Of a stretch of DNA of 64,000 bases, positions 17,793 to 26,099 are shown one piece after another. Origin of the DNA: Frankia alni. Its GTDB lineage: Bacteria > Actinomycetota > Actinomycetes > Frankiales > Frankiaceae. The notes below the pieces were generated by a model, which ran no database searches, was not told where the DNA came from, and was given only the letters and a program-made list of their open reading frames with translations. The DNA lies in NCBI GenBank assembly GCA_026225295.1, contig JAMFSN010000309.1, positions 1 through 64,000 on the forward strand. The letters are read 5' to 3'. The translations under genes and the position numbers were made by a program. Each line of letters starts with the position of its first letter. Positions within the stretch are counted from its first letter, which is position 1.

Positions 17793-19034
17793 TTACTGGC
17801 TGACGCTCTGGCCGGTGGGAGCACCGCACACCGGGTCCGCGCCGGGGACGAGCTTGAAGTCCTTGCCGACCAACCTGGTGAAGTAGAGGCAGTTGTCCGC
17901 CCCACCTATGAGGTTCTCGCGGTCGTTGGTGTTATCCGGATGGTCGCCGTACAGGCCACCGGCGGTGAATGCCGTGATCTTGGACAAAGAGGTAATCAGA
18001 GAGGCCTGACTCGGATTCGAGCCCGCGCCCTTAAGGCCCTGCACCAGCAGCAGGACCGATGCGTATCCGTCGTATTCAGGGAGCGTGGGAACGGTGGTGA
18101 CGCCGACCTGGGCCAGCGCCGCCTGGAACGCCTTGGTGGCCGGGGTGTTCATCTGGACCGGCTCCATCTGCAGGGTGTAGTACACATTCTGCGCGGCGTC
18201 GAGGGCACCCGCGCCGGCCTGCAGGATGTCGGCGCCGTAGCCGATCGGGAGCACCGCCGCCTTCAGGTTTACGCCTTGCTGCCGCAGGGCGCTGATCAGT
18301 GCGTACGACGTGTTGGGGTCGACCTCGAGGGCGATCGCGTTCACACCGGCCTTCTTCATCGCGAGCGCCACCGGCTGTACGTCAGTACTGCCGAACGGGA
18401 ACTTCGCATTGACGTAGCCGGCCTTCAGTCCGGCCGCCTGCGCTGACAAGGCGGCGGTCTTCGCGGAATCAGCCGACGAAGGCGAGATGTTGTAGCCGAG
18501 CGACCCGACGTTCGTCGCACCAACGATCTTGAAGAACTTACCCACGGTCGTCGCGACCTTCTCGACGTGCAGGGCGCCGTAGACCGAGAACATGTTCTTG
18601 CTCGTGGTCCACTCCGGTCCGTCTTCGGCCGCGCCGACCACCGGGACGTGATGCGCGGTGAGGTAGGCGGAGGCGGCGAAGGTGAGCGCCGAATGTGCTA
18701 TGACCGCCGTCACGTGCTTCTGGGTCACCAGCTTCTGCGCACCGGACAGGGCCCCGGCGGGTGACGTGCCGGTGTCGGCGACGACGTACTTGATCGTGTA
18801 ACCGTCCTGGGCGGCCACGGTGACGCCGGCCTTGATGCCATTGATCACCGACTTGTTGCCGGACGCGGCCACACCCGTCAGATCGGTTAACACGCCCACC
18901 GTGTAGGTGGGCCGGCCCGAGGATCCCGAGGATCCTTTCGACCCGGACGAACCGCTGCTGCCGCAGGCGGCCGCCGTGGCCGCGGTGGCCATCACCGCCA
19001 GCGCCACAACGATCTTTGACCTGGTACCGCGCAT
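17793..19034 (-). CDS. ABC transporter substrate-binding lipoprotein 3
   Basis: Type I binding protein of 413 residues. The start 'MRGTRSKIVVALAVMATAA' gives a signal peptide with lipobox 'TAAACGSS' and a Ser/Gly/Lys linker, then 'YTVGVLTDLTGVAASGN'. ATG 19034 is behind GGTGGGAGAAG. It is the first gene of the minus-strand operon and has no permease or ATPase genes near it. It therefore probably feeds the transporter at 2670-6177 or one elsewhere. It is only distantly similar to the other three binding proteins. Confidence 0.87.
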   Translation of the reverse strand: MRGTRSKIVVALAVMATAATAAACGSSGSSGSKGSSGSSGRPTYTVGVLTDLTGVAASGNKSVINGIKAGVTVAAQDGYTIKYVVADTGTSPAGALSGAQKLVTQKHVTAVIAHSALTFAASAYLTAHHVPVVGAAEDGPEWTTSKNMFSVYGALHVEKVATTVGKFFKIVGATNVGSLGYNISPSSADSAKTAALSAQAAGLKAGYVNAKFPFGSTDVQPVALAMKKAGVNAIALEVDPNTSYALISALRQQGVNLKAAVLPIGYGADILQAGAGALDAAQNVYYTLQMEPVQMNTPATKAFQAALAQVGVTTVPTLPEYDGYASVLLLVQGLKGAGSNPSQASLITSLSKITAFTAGGLYGDHPDNTNDRENLIGGADNCLYFTRLVGKDFKLVPGADPVCGAPTGQSVSQ

Positions 19035-19307
19035 TCTTCTCCCACCCTCACAGGTTGCCGATGCCGACCGTCGGTCGGACCATCTCAACAGAGGTCGATG
19101 CAGGTCACCGCGGGTTCAGGCGGACGGCCGACCGCGGGGGCACGGCGGGCCTCCATGAGGGGTCGAACGCTGGCACTGGGCCAGGGCGATGTCAACCTCA
19201 ACGTCGAGTTTGAAAACAGGGGGGTTCCTCTTACGAGAGTCTCGTTCTACTGTGGCGCGACACGGCGGCTCTCCACAAGGCCGCGGCCAACGAGCGGGAG
19301 GTAGCTG
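19035..19307. promoter_or_regulatory. Divergent promoter region with palindrome and hexamer array
   Basis: This 273-nt gap separates the divergent binding-protein and CaiB operons. It contains the array GTCAAC-CTCAAC-GTCGAG-TTTGAA (19191-19214), a palindrome ACGAGA-G-TCTCGT (19233-19245) and a TANNNT box TACTGT (19248-19253) facing the CaiB operon. The palindrome abuts the -10 and could be the operator of the TetR encoded at the end of that operon (27849-28517). Confidence 0.45.
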
Positions 19308-20516
19308 GTGGAGGCGGGCGCATTCGACGGGTTACGCGTGGTTGAGCTGGCCCAGTGGGTGTTCGTCCCGGTGGCCGGGGCGCTCATGGCTGACTGGGGC
19401 GCGGACGTCGTACGGGTCGAGCGTCCGGAGGGTGACCCGTACCGGGGTCTGGCGACCCAGGGCATCGGGACCGACAGCGGCGGGGTCAATCTGTCCTTGG
19501 CCCTGGCGAACCGGGGGAAGCGGTCGATCGCCCTTGACCTGCGCACCGGCGAGGGTCGGGCGGCGTTGGACCGGTTGTTGGCGACGGCGGACGTGTTCCT
19601 GACCAACGTCCGGCCGGCCGCGTTGGGTCGGCTGGGGTTGGACGCCGACGCGCTCGCCGAGCGTTTCCCGCGGCTGGTCTATGCCCGGGGGCATGGGTTC
19701 GGGGTCCGGGGGCCGGGGGCCGACCGGCCGGGGTATGACTCGTCGGCGTTCTGGGCCCAGGGTGGGATGGCGCACGTGCTGACCCCACCCGACCGCGACC
19801 TGCCGATCAACCAGCGGGGGGCGATGGGCGACCGGAACGCGGCGATGGCGTTGGCGTTCGGGATGGCGGCCGCCCTGCTGCGCCGGGAACGGACCGGTCG
19901 GGGTTCGGTCGTCGACGTGTCGTTGCTGGCCACGGCGATGTGGACGCTGTCCTCGGATGTGCTGTCGGCGCTGGCCGGGGGCCAACCGCGGGCGGTGTCC
20001 GGGTCGGCCGGCCCGAATCCGCTGGTGGGCGCGTACCGGACGAAGGACGGCCGCCACATCCAGCTGGTGTTCCTGCAGTCCGACCGGTACTGGGCGCCGT
20101 TCTGCCGGCTGATCGGGCGCGACGACCTGATCGACGATCCGCGGTTCGCCGATCTGGCCGCCCGGGGCGAGAACCGGGCCGCGTGCGTCGCCGAGATCCA
20201 GGCGGCGTTCGCCGGGCGGACCCTCGCCGAGTGGAAGGATCTCCTCGCGCGGATCGACGCGCCGTGGGCCCCGGTGCAGGCCGTGGAGGAACTGCTGACC
20301 GACCCCCAGGTCCTGGCCAACGGCTACCTCGGCGAGGTCGATGACGGGAACGGTCCGAAGTATTCGTTGCCGACCGTCCCGGTCCAGTTCGACGAGCACC
20401 CCCCCGTGATGCGCCGGGCGCCGGAACACGGCGAACACACCGAAACAGTGCTCCTCGAACTGGGTTACTCCTGGGACCAGATCGCCGAGCTCAAGGACGC
20501 CGGAGCCATCCCGTGA
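19308..20516 (+). CDS. CaiB/BaiF-family CoA transferase 1
   Basis: A 402-residue class III CoA-transferase, which moves CoA between carboxylic acids. It starts 'GLRVVELAQWVFVPVAGALMADWGADVVRVE', the family N-terminus. The region of the catalytic Asp is 'GYDSSAFWAQGG', followed by 'GRGSVVDVSLLATAMW'. GTG 19308 stands 7 nt after GGGAGG. First gene of a ten-gene plus-strand operon. Its stop overlaps the next start by 4 nt. It probably recycles CoA from a product to the incoming acid. Confidence 0.9.
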   Translation: MEAGAFDGLRVVELAQWVFVPVAGALMADWGADVVRVERPEGDPYRGLATQGIGTDSGGVNLSLALANRGKRSIALDLRTGEGRAALDRLLATADVFLTNVRPAALGRLGLDADALAERFPRLVYARGHGFGVRGPGADRPGYDSSAFWAQGGMAHVLTPPDRDLPINQRGAMGDRNAAMALAFGMAAALLRRERTGRGSVVDVSLLATAMWTLSSDVLSALAGGQPRAVSGSAGPNPLVGAYRTKDGRHIQLVFLQSDRYWAPFCRLIGRDDLIDDPRFADLAARGENRAACVAEIQAAFAGRTLAEWKDLLARIDAPWAPVQAVEELLTDPQVLANGYLGEVDDGNGPKYSLPTVPVQFDEHPPVMRRAPEHGEHTETVLLELGYSWDQIAELKDAGAIP

Positions 20517-20956
20517 CCCCCACGCCGACGCGCCCGCTCCCGGTTCCGGATGAGCAGTCCGCCCCGTTCTGGGCGGCGGCCGCCCGCCACATCCTGACCG
20601 TGGCCCGCTGTTCGGCGTGTGGGCTGTATACGGTGCCGCCCGACCAGGTCTGCCCGCACTGCCGGACCACCGACCCGGCGTTCAGCTTTGAGCCGGTCAG
20701 CGGCCGGGGCGTGGTGCGGTCCTGGACGGTCGTCCGCCAATCGTTCCTACCTGGCTTCGCCGACCAGGTGCCGTTCGTGCTGGTCGATGTGGAACTGGCC
20801 GAGCAGGCGCAGCTGCGGCTGATCGGCCGGCTCCTGGACGGCCCGGACACCGCCCTGCACGCCGGTGACCCGGTCACGGTGGGGTTCGAAGACCTGGCCG
20901 ACGGCGTCGCGGTCCCGGCGTTCACCCTGGCGGGCCCCGCGGGCGGTGTCGCGTGA
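20513..20956 (+). CDS. DUF35 zinc-ribbon/OB-fold protein
   Basis: A 147-residue protein with a rubredoxin-like zinc ribbon (CxxC at 33-36 and CxxC at 47-50) followed by an OB-fold ('GRGVVRSWTVVRQSF'). DUF35 proteins pair with thiolase-fold partners. In steroid side-chain degradation the Ltp2-DUF35 complex is a retro-aldolase. The adjacent, overlapping gene encodes just such a thiolase-like protein, so a heteromeric aldolase is likely here. All four zinc-binding cysteines are present. Confidence 0.88.
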   Translation: MTPTPTRPLPVPDEQSAPFWAAAARHILTVARCSACGLYTVPPDQVCPHCRTTDPAFSFEPVSGRGVVRSWTVVRQSFLPGFADQVPFVLVDVELAEQAQLRLIGRLLDGPDTALHAGDPVTVGFEDLADGVAVPAFTLAGPAGGVA

Positions 20957-22155
20957 GCGGCCGGTTACGGGCCGGCGGCCAGGTAGCCGTGGTCGGTTAC
21001 GCCCACAGCCCGGTCACCCGGCACGCCGGCCGGCCGCTGGGGGCGGTGGCGGTCGACACCGCCCGGGCCGCGATTGTCGACGCCGGGCTGGAGGTGGGCC
21101 AGGTCGACGGGTTCGTCACCTCGGCGCTGTTCCCGACCGCCGGTTCCCACGCGGTCGTCGACGGCGAAAGCCTGGTCTCAGCGGACTGGCTGGCCGCCCA
21201 CCTGGGCACCATCCCCCGCTATGTGGCCGGGTTCCAGGGCATCGGACAGATCCCCGGGATGGTCGGCCTGGCGGTCAACGCCGTGGCCAGCGGCGCCGCC
21301 GACTACGTGCTGCTGCACCGGGCCCTGCACAACCCGACCGGCAGATACCACGGCAACCCGATGACGACCGTGGCCGGCGCCCAGCAGTGGACGGCGCCGC
21401 AGGGTTTTTTCGGCCCGCTGTCGATGATCGCCCTGCCCTACACCGAATACCTCCAACGCTACCGGGCCGACCGCGACGCGATGGCCGCCGTCCTCGTGGA
21501 GGCCCGTAAGAACGGCGCCCGGATCCCCTGGTCCTACTGGTACAAGCAGCCGCTGACCGCGGAGGAGTACCGCGCCGCGCCGATGCTCAGCGACCCGATC
21601 GGCCGGTTCGACTGCGACCTTCCCGTCGACGGCGTCGCCGCCTTCATCCTCACGTCGGCGCAGCGGGCCCGCGACCTGCCCCACCGACCGGTGTACGTCG
21701 CCGGCTACGCCAGCAGCCCACCCCCACCCCGCCGGCTGCCGCTGCACTGGCCGCTCGACGACATCATGACCGGCGGCGCCGAAACCGCCCGCCGGCTGTG
21801 GGACAGCGCCGGGATCCGGCCCACCGACGTCGACCTCCCGCAGGTCTACGACGGCTTCTCCCCGTTTGTCTGGTTCTGGCTCGAAGCCCTCGGTTTCTGC
21901 CCGGTCGGCGAAGCCCACCGGTTCATCCAGGACGGCGGCATCGACAGCGACAACCCGACCGCGCTCCCCGCGCTCTCGGGCGGCGGCGCGCTGGGCAACG
22001 GCCGCATGCACGGCATCCCCCAGATGCTCGAGTGCTACCTCCAACTCGCCGGCCGGGCCGGCGACCGCCAACGCGAGCAGGCCACCGTCGGCGTCGCCTG
22101 CCACTCCTCCCCCCACTACGGCGGCGCCGTCGCCTACACCAGCGAGCCCGGATGA
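20953..22155 (+). CDS. Thiolase-like protein (Ltp2/SCP-x type), probable aldolase subunit
   Basis: Thiolase-fold protein of 400 residues beginning 'VAVVGYAHSPVTRHAGRPLG'. The position of the nucleophilic Cys in true thiolases is replaced ('GFQGIGQIPGMVGLAV', near 93-108), so a classical thiolase reaction is unlikely. 'QVYDGFSPFVWFWLEALGFC' (297-316) and 'CHSSPHYGGA' (383-392) are kept, the first holding a Tyr of the kind proposed as catalytic in Ltp2. GTG start overlapping the DUF35 gene by 4 nt. Likely releases a short aldehyde or ketone from a beta-hydroxyacyl-CoA. Confidence 0.82.
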   Translation: MSGRLRAGGQVAVVGYAHSPVTRHAGRPLGAVAVDTARAAIVDAGLEVGQVDGFVTSALFPTAGSHAVVDGESLVSADWLAAHLGTIPRYVAGFQGIGQIPGMVGLAVNAVASGAADYVLLHRALHNPTGRYHGNPMTTVAGAQQWTAPQGFFGPLSMIALPYTEYLQRYRADRDAMAAVLVEARKNGARIPWSYWYKQPLTAEEYRAAPMLSDPIGRFDCDLPVDGVAAFILTSAQRARDLPHRPVYVAGYASSPPPPRRLPLHWPLDDIMTGGAETARRLWDSAGIRPTDVDLPQVYDGFSPFVWFWLEALGFCPVGEAHRFIQDGGIDSDNPTALPALSGGGALGNGRMHGIPQMLECYLQLAGRAGDRQREQATVGVACHSSPHYGGAVAYTSEPG

Positions 22156-22215
22156 CGACCGGCCCGCCCAGGACCGACCTTGACAGCGTTTTCACCCCAG
22201 GAAGGGAACGAGCCC

Positions 22216-23685
22216 GTGGCTGATCTGATCGCGGAACGACGGACCTACGTGGCGGGCCGGTGGGTGGAGGGCGACGAGACCCTGGCCGTGGAGAACCCGG
22301 CCGACGAGACGATCGCGGCGGAGGTGGGCGTCACCCCGCTGGTCGAGATCAACCGGGCCGTCGTCGAGGCCCGGCGCAGCTTCGACGCCGGGGTGTGGGC
22401 CGACCTCCCGGCGATCGAGCGGGCCCGGATCCTGCGTGTCTTCTTCGACCACGTGGAGACGACGCACGAGCAGCTCGTCGCCACGATGATCGCCGAGGCC
22501 GGGCAGCCGACCGTGTTTGCCGAGTACGCGCAGTTCACCGCCGGTCTGGCGGTGGCCCGGGCCACGATCGACCTGTACCTGTCCCTTGCCCATGAGGAGC
22601 ACAACCCGGTCCCGGTCGATGACCTGATCCGGGGCCGGGTGGCGCTGAGCCTGCGGCGGTACGAGCCGGTCGGGGTGGTGTCGGCGATCACCCCGTACAA
22701 CGGGGCGATCATCATGGCGTTCCAGAAGCTGGCTCCGGCGCTGATGGCCGGTAATTCGGTGATTCTGCGGCCGAGCCCGCTCACCCCGATCTCCTCCCTG
22801 GTGTTCGGGGCGGCGGCGGAGGCGGCCGGGCTGCCGGCCGGCGTCCTGAGCGTCGTGGTCGAAGCGGGAGCGGCCGGCGCCGCGCTGATGACCACCCATC
22901 CGGCCGTCGACCTGGTCTCGTTCACCGGCTCGACGGGGGTCGGGCGGCAGATCCTGGCCCAGGCCGCGCCGACCGTGAAGCGGGTCGCGCTCGAGCTGGG
23001 CGGCAAATCGGCCCAGATCTACCTCCCGGACGCCGTGTCGCGGGTCGCGGGCGGCGCGGCGGCGGTGGTGGCCATGACCTCCGGCCAGGCCTGCGTGGCC
23101 GCCACGAGGATGCTCGTCCCGCAGGAGAGCAAGGACGAGGTCATCGACGCGGTGACCCGCACCTACGCCGCATTGAAGGTCGGCGCCCCCACCGACCCGG
23201 CCACCACGATGGGCCCGCTCATCAGCGCCGCCGCCCGCGAACGGGTCGAACGGTTTATCGCCGTGGCCGAACAGCACGGCGGCAAGGTCGCCGCCGGCGG
23301 TGGCCGGCCGTTCGGGCTCGAGCGCGGCTACTACGTCGAGCCGACCGTGCTGGACCTGCCCGACAACGCCAACCCGGCCGCCCAGCAGGAGATCTTCGGG
23401 CCGGTCATCGCCATCCTGGGCTACCGCGACCTCGACGACGCCGTCCGGATCGCCAACGACAGCGAGTACGGACTGTCCGGGCAGGTCTACGGCGCCGACG
23501 TCGCCGCGGCCACCGCGGTCGCCCGCCGGCTGCGGACCGGCGCGGTCAGTGTCAACGCCAGCCTGTTCAGCGCCTACGCCCCCAGCGGCGGCTACAAGCA
23601 GAGCGGCCTGGGCCGCGAGCGCGGCGTCGAGGGCATCCGGGCCTTCCAGGAAGTCAAGCACCTGCTCATCGGTGAACTCCGCTGA
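22216..23685 (+). CDS. NAD(P)-dependent aldehyde dehydrogenase 1
   Basis: A 489-residue ALDH. Key features are 'ITPYNGAIIMAFQKLAPALMAGN', the cofactor turn 'FTGSTGVGR', the general base in 'LELGGKSAQ', the nucleophile in 'SGQACVAATRMLV' and 'EIFGPVIAILGY'. The usual 'PWN' is 'PYN' here. GTG 22216 is chosen because AGGAAGGGA precedes it. It would oxidise an aldehyde released by the thiolase-like aldolase or by alcohol oxidation. Part of the CaiB operon. Confidence 0.9.
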   Translation: MADLIAERRTYVAGRWVEGDETLAVENPADETIAAEVGVTPLVEINRAVVEARRSFDAGVWADLPAIERARILRVFFDHVETTHEQLVATMIAEAGQPTVFAEYAQFTAGLAVARATIDLYLSLAHEEHNPVPVDDLIRGRVALSLRRYEPVGVVSAITPYNGAIIMAFQKLAPALMAGNSVILRPSPLTPISSLVFGAAAEAAGLPAGVLSVVVEAGAAGAALMTTHPAVDLVSFTGSTGVGRQILAQAAPTVKRVALELGGKSAQIYLPDAVSRVAGGAAAVVAMTSGQACVAATRMLVPQESKDEVIDAVTRTYAALKVGAPTDPATTMGPLISAAARERVERFIAVAEQHGGKVAAGGGRPFGLERGYYVEPTVLDLPDNANPAAQQEIFGPVIAILGYRDLDDAVRIANDSEYGLSGQVYGADVAAATAVARRLRTGAVSVNASLFSAYAPSGGYKQSGLGRERGVEGIRAFQEVKHLLIGELR

Positions 23686-23713
23686 ACGCCTACCCCCAAG
23701 GGAAGGATTGATC

Positions 23714-24919
23714 ATGACCTCCGATCTGTCGCTGGACTGGCTGATCTCGGTCGACGACCACGTGCTGGAGCCCGCGAACCTGTGGGTCGACCGGGTCGCG
23801 AAGGCCGACCGCGACCGCGCCCCGCACATGGAGTTCGACGCCACCGGCATGGACTTCTGGGTGTACGACGGCAAGAAGTACCCCAGCTCCGGACTGTCCG
23901 CCGTGGCCGGGAAGGAAAAGGAAGAGTTCAGCCCCGAGCCGCTGCGCTACAGCGAGATGCGACCCGGCTGTTACGACCCGAAGGCCCGCCTGGCCGACAT
24001 GGACCAGGCCGGGATCCTCGCGTCGCTGTGTTTCCCGACCATCACCCGGTTCTGCGGGCAGCTGTTCATGGAAACCAGCGACCGCGAATTCGGCTTCCAG
24101 TGCCTGCAGGCCTACAACGACTGGATGATCGAGGAATGGGCCGGCGCGGCGCCCGGCCGTTACATCCCACTGATGTTGATCCCGATGTGGGACCCGCCGC
24201 TGGCCGCGAAGGAAATGGAGCGGTGCGCGGCCCGGGGGGTGACCGCGTTCGCGTTCTCGGAGAACCCCGAACCGCTGGGCCTGCCGACCATCCACGACAA
24301 GAACCGCTACTGGGATCCGGTGATGGCCGCCGCGAACGACCTGGAGATGGTCGTCTCGATGCACGTCGGTTCCTCGTCCCAACTCCCCCAGATCGCCCGG
24401 GACGCCCCGTTCATGGCCAACCTGACCTGGGGGGCCTCCCGGACGTCGGGCACGATGCTGGCCTGGCTGTTCAGCGGCATGTTCCAGCGCTACCCGAAGC
24501 TCAAGATCGCCCTGTCCGAGGGGGAGATCGGCTGGATCCCCTACTTCCTGGAGCGGGCCGAGCAGGTTCTCGACAAGCAGCGGTACTGGGTCCAGCGCGG
24601 CGTGACGTTCTCCGATCACGCGGGGAGCACGGTCGACCTCAACACCCTCAACATCCGGGACACCTTCCGGGACCACGTCTTCGGGTGCTTCATCGAGGAC
24701 GCGCACGGAATCGCGAGCCTCGGGGAAATCCCCGAAGACAACGTGATGTGTGAAACCGACTACCCGCACTCGGATTCGACCTGGCCGAACTGCATCACCG
24801 TGGTCAAGAACCTGATCTCCCATCTGCCGGCCGAAACCCAGTACAAGCTGCTGCGCGGCAACGCCGAACGGCTCTACCGGTTCACCCCGGCCCAGCCGCC
24901 CGTCCTCGCCGGAGCCTGA
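23714..24919 (+). CDS. Amidohydrolase-2 family metal-dependent hydrolase/decarboxylase 2
   Basis: A 401-residue TIM-barrel protein with N-terminal metal motif 'ISVDDHVLEP' (11-20), a central His in 'VSMHVGSSSQ' and a late metal Asp/His in 'CETDYPHSDSTWP'. This is the more common actinobacterial branch of the amidohydrolase-2 family often found beside acyl-CoA genes. Probably a decarboxylase or ring-opening hydrolase; substrate unknown. The context, between an aldehyde dehydrogenase and a P450 redox module, suggests action on an oxidised ring or beta-keto acid. Confidence 0.85.
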   Translation: MTSDLSLDWLISVDDHVLEPANLWVDRVAKADRDRAPHMEFDATGMDFWVYDGKKYPSSGLSAVAGKEKEEFSPEPLRYSEMRPGCYDPKARLADMDQAGILASLCFPTITRFCGQLFMETSDREFGFQCLQAYNDWMIEEWAGAAPGRYIPLMLIPMWDPPLAAKEMERCAARGVTAFAFSENPEPLGLPTIHDKNRYWDPVMAAANDLEMVVSMHVGSSSQLPQIARDAPFMANLTWGASRTSGTMLAWLFSGMFQRYPKLKIALSEGEIGWIPYFLERAEQVLDKQRYWVQRGVTFSDHAGSTVDLNTLNIRDTFRDHVFGCFIEDAHGIASLGEIPEDNVMCETDYPHSDSTWPNCITVVKNLISHLPAETQYKLLRGNAERLYRFTPAQPPVLAGA

Positions 24920-24920
24920 C

Positions 24921-25175
24921 ATGGCCGGCCCCGCCCAGGTCACCGTCACTGTCGACCGGGCCCGGTGCATGGGAACCGGTATCTGCGTCGAGTTCGCCCC
25001 GGGCACCTTCGCCCACGACGACCAGGCCAAAGCGATCGTCCTGAGCCCGTCGGACGACCCGACCGACATCATCGCCTCCGCGGTGGAGGCGTGCCCCACC
25101 GGCGCACTGCACCTGGGGCCCGAAGAACCCGAAGAACCCGAAGGATCCGAAAAGCGTGAAGAGGTAGAAAGGTGA
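24921..25175 (+). CDS. [3Fe-4S] ferredoxin of a P450 system
   Basis: An 84-residue ferredoxin with three cluster cysteines, Cys16 and Cys22 in 'RCMGTGICVEFAPG' and Cys58 in 'ACPTGAL'. Position 19, which holds the fourth Cys in [4Fe-4S] proteins, is Thr, so a [3Fe-4S] cluster is expected. It probably passes electrons to the P450 encoded at 26100. The C-terminus (67-84) is an unusual Glu/Pro-rich tail encoded by a short GAAGAACCC repeat. Start one nucleotide after the upstream stop. Confidence 0.9.
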   Translation: MAGPAQVTVTVDRARCMGTGICVEFAPGTFAHDDQAKAIVLSPSDDPTDIIASAVEACPTGALHLGPEEPEEPEGSEKREEVER

Positions 25176-25975
25176 CCGGCATGACACAGGGCAGCAGAAC
25201 GCTCGACGGCAAGATCGCCGTGGTCATGGGCGCCGGCGGCGGCGTCGGCCGGACCACGGCGGAGCGGTTCGCCGAGGAAGGCGCCCGGGTGGTCGCCGCC
25301 GACATCAACCTCGAAGCCGTCAAGGAAACCGTCCGCGCCATCGAGGCGGCCGGCGAAACGGGTCTGGCCGTCGCCTGCGACGTCTCCCGCGAGGACGACG
25401 TCGCCGCCGCCATCGCCGCGGCGGTCGACCAGTTCGGCCGGATCGACATCATCTTCAACAACGTCGGCATCCCGACCCCGCGGCTGGGGACCATCCTCGA
25501 GGACCACACCGCCGAGGACTTCCAACGCCTGGTCGCGGTCAACTTCGGGGGGGTCTTCAACGGCTGCAAACAGGCCGTCCTCCAGTTCAAACGCCAGGGC
25601 GGCGGCGGCGTCATCCTCAACACCGGCTCCGTGGCCGGCCTCGTCGCCTGGGGCGGCTCCGTCTACGGCGCCACCAAAGGCGCCGTCCACCAACTGACCC
25701 GGGCGGTCGCCATCGAGGGCGCACCGTTCAACATCCGGGCCAACGCCATCTGCCCGGCCAGCATGCCCTTCACCGGCTTCTTCACCGCCGGCGGCCTACC
25801 CGACGGTGACGAGGCCCGGGCCCAGGCCGCGAAGCAGGCCGCCGCGAACCATCCCCTCGGCCGGGCCATCACCGCGCAGGACTGCGCCGAAGCCGCCGTC
25901 TACCTGGTGTCCGACCGCGCGGCCAACATCACCGGCGTCCTGCTCCCGATCGACGGCGGATACGTGGCCCGATGA
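25172..25975 (+). CDS. Short-chain dehydrogenase/reductase (SDR)
   Basis: A classical 267-residue SDR. It has the nucleotide-binding motif 'VVMGAGGGVGR', an Asp-type NAD preference ('VVAADINLEA'), 'IIFNNVG', the active site Ser in 'LNTGSVAGL' and the 'YGATK' Tyr/Lys pair, ending 'ITGVLLPIDGGYVAR'. It likely oxidises a hydroxyl group of the substrate to a ketone. The start is GTG 25172 (4-nt overlap) or ATG 25181. The gene lies between ferredoxin and P450 genes, forming an oxidation cassette. Confidence 0.9.
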   Translation: MTGMTQGSRTLDGKIAVVMGAGGGVGRTTAERFAEEGARVVAADINLEAVKETVRAIEAAGETGLAVACDVSREDDVAAAIAAAVDQFGRIDIIFNNVGIPTPRLGTILEDHTAEDFQRLVAVNFGGVFNGCKQAVLQFKRQGGGGVILNTGSVAGLVAWGGSVYGATKGAVHQLTRAVAIEGAPFNIRANAICPASMPFTGFFTAGGLPDGDEARAQAAKQAAANHPLGRAITAQDCAEAAVYLVSDRAANITGVLLPIDGGYVAR

Positions 25976-26030
25976 GGGGACCGGAAGTGCGAGTCCAGGT
26001 GATGACCGAGGAACGAAGTCGGTGCCGGAA

Positions 26031-26043
26031 GCGGGGTCCCCGC
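26031..26043. promoter_or_regulatory. Palindrome upstream of P450 gene
   Basis: GCGGGG-T-CCCCGC lies in the 124-nt gap before the P450 gene, the largest gap inside this operon. It could be an operator, an internal hairpin or chance in GC-rich DNA. Confidence 0.25.
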
Positions 26044-26099
26044 GTATCGCGAAGCGATGGGTGGGGCGCGCCGGTTCCCCGAGCATTGAAGGATGTCCG

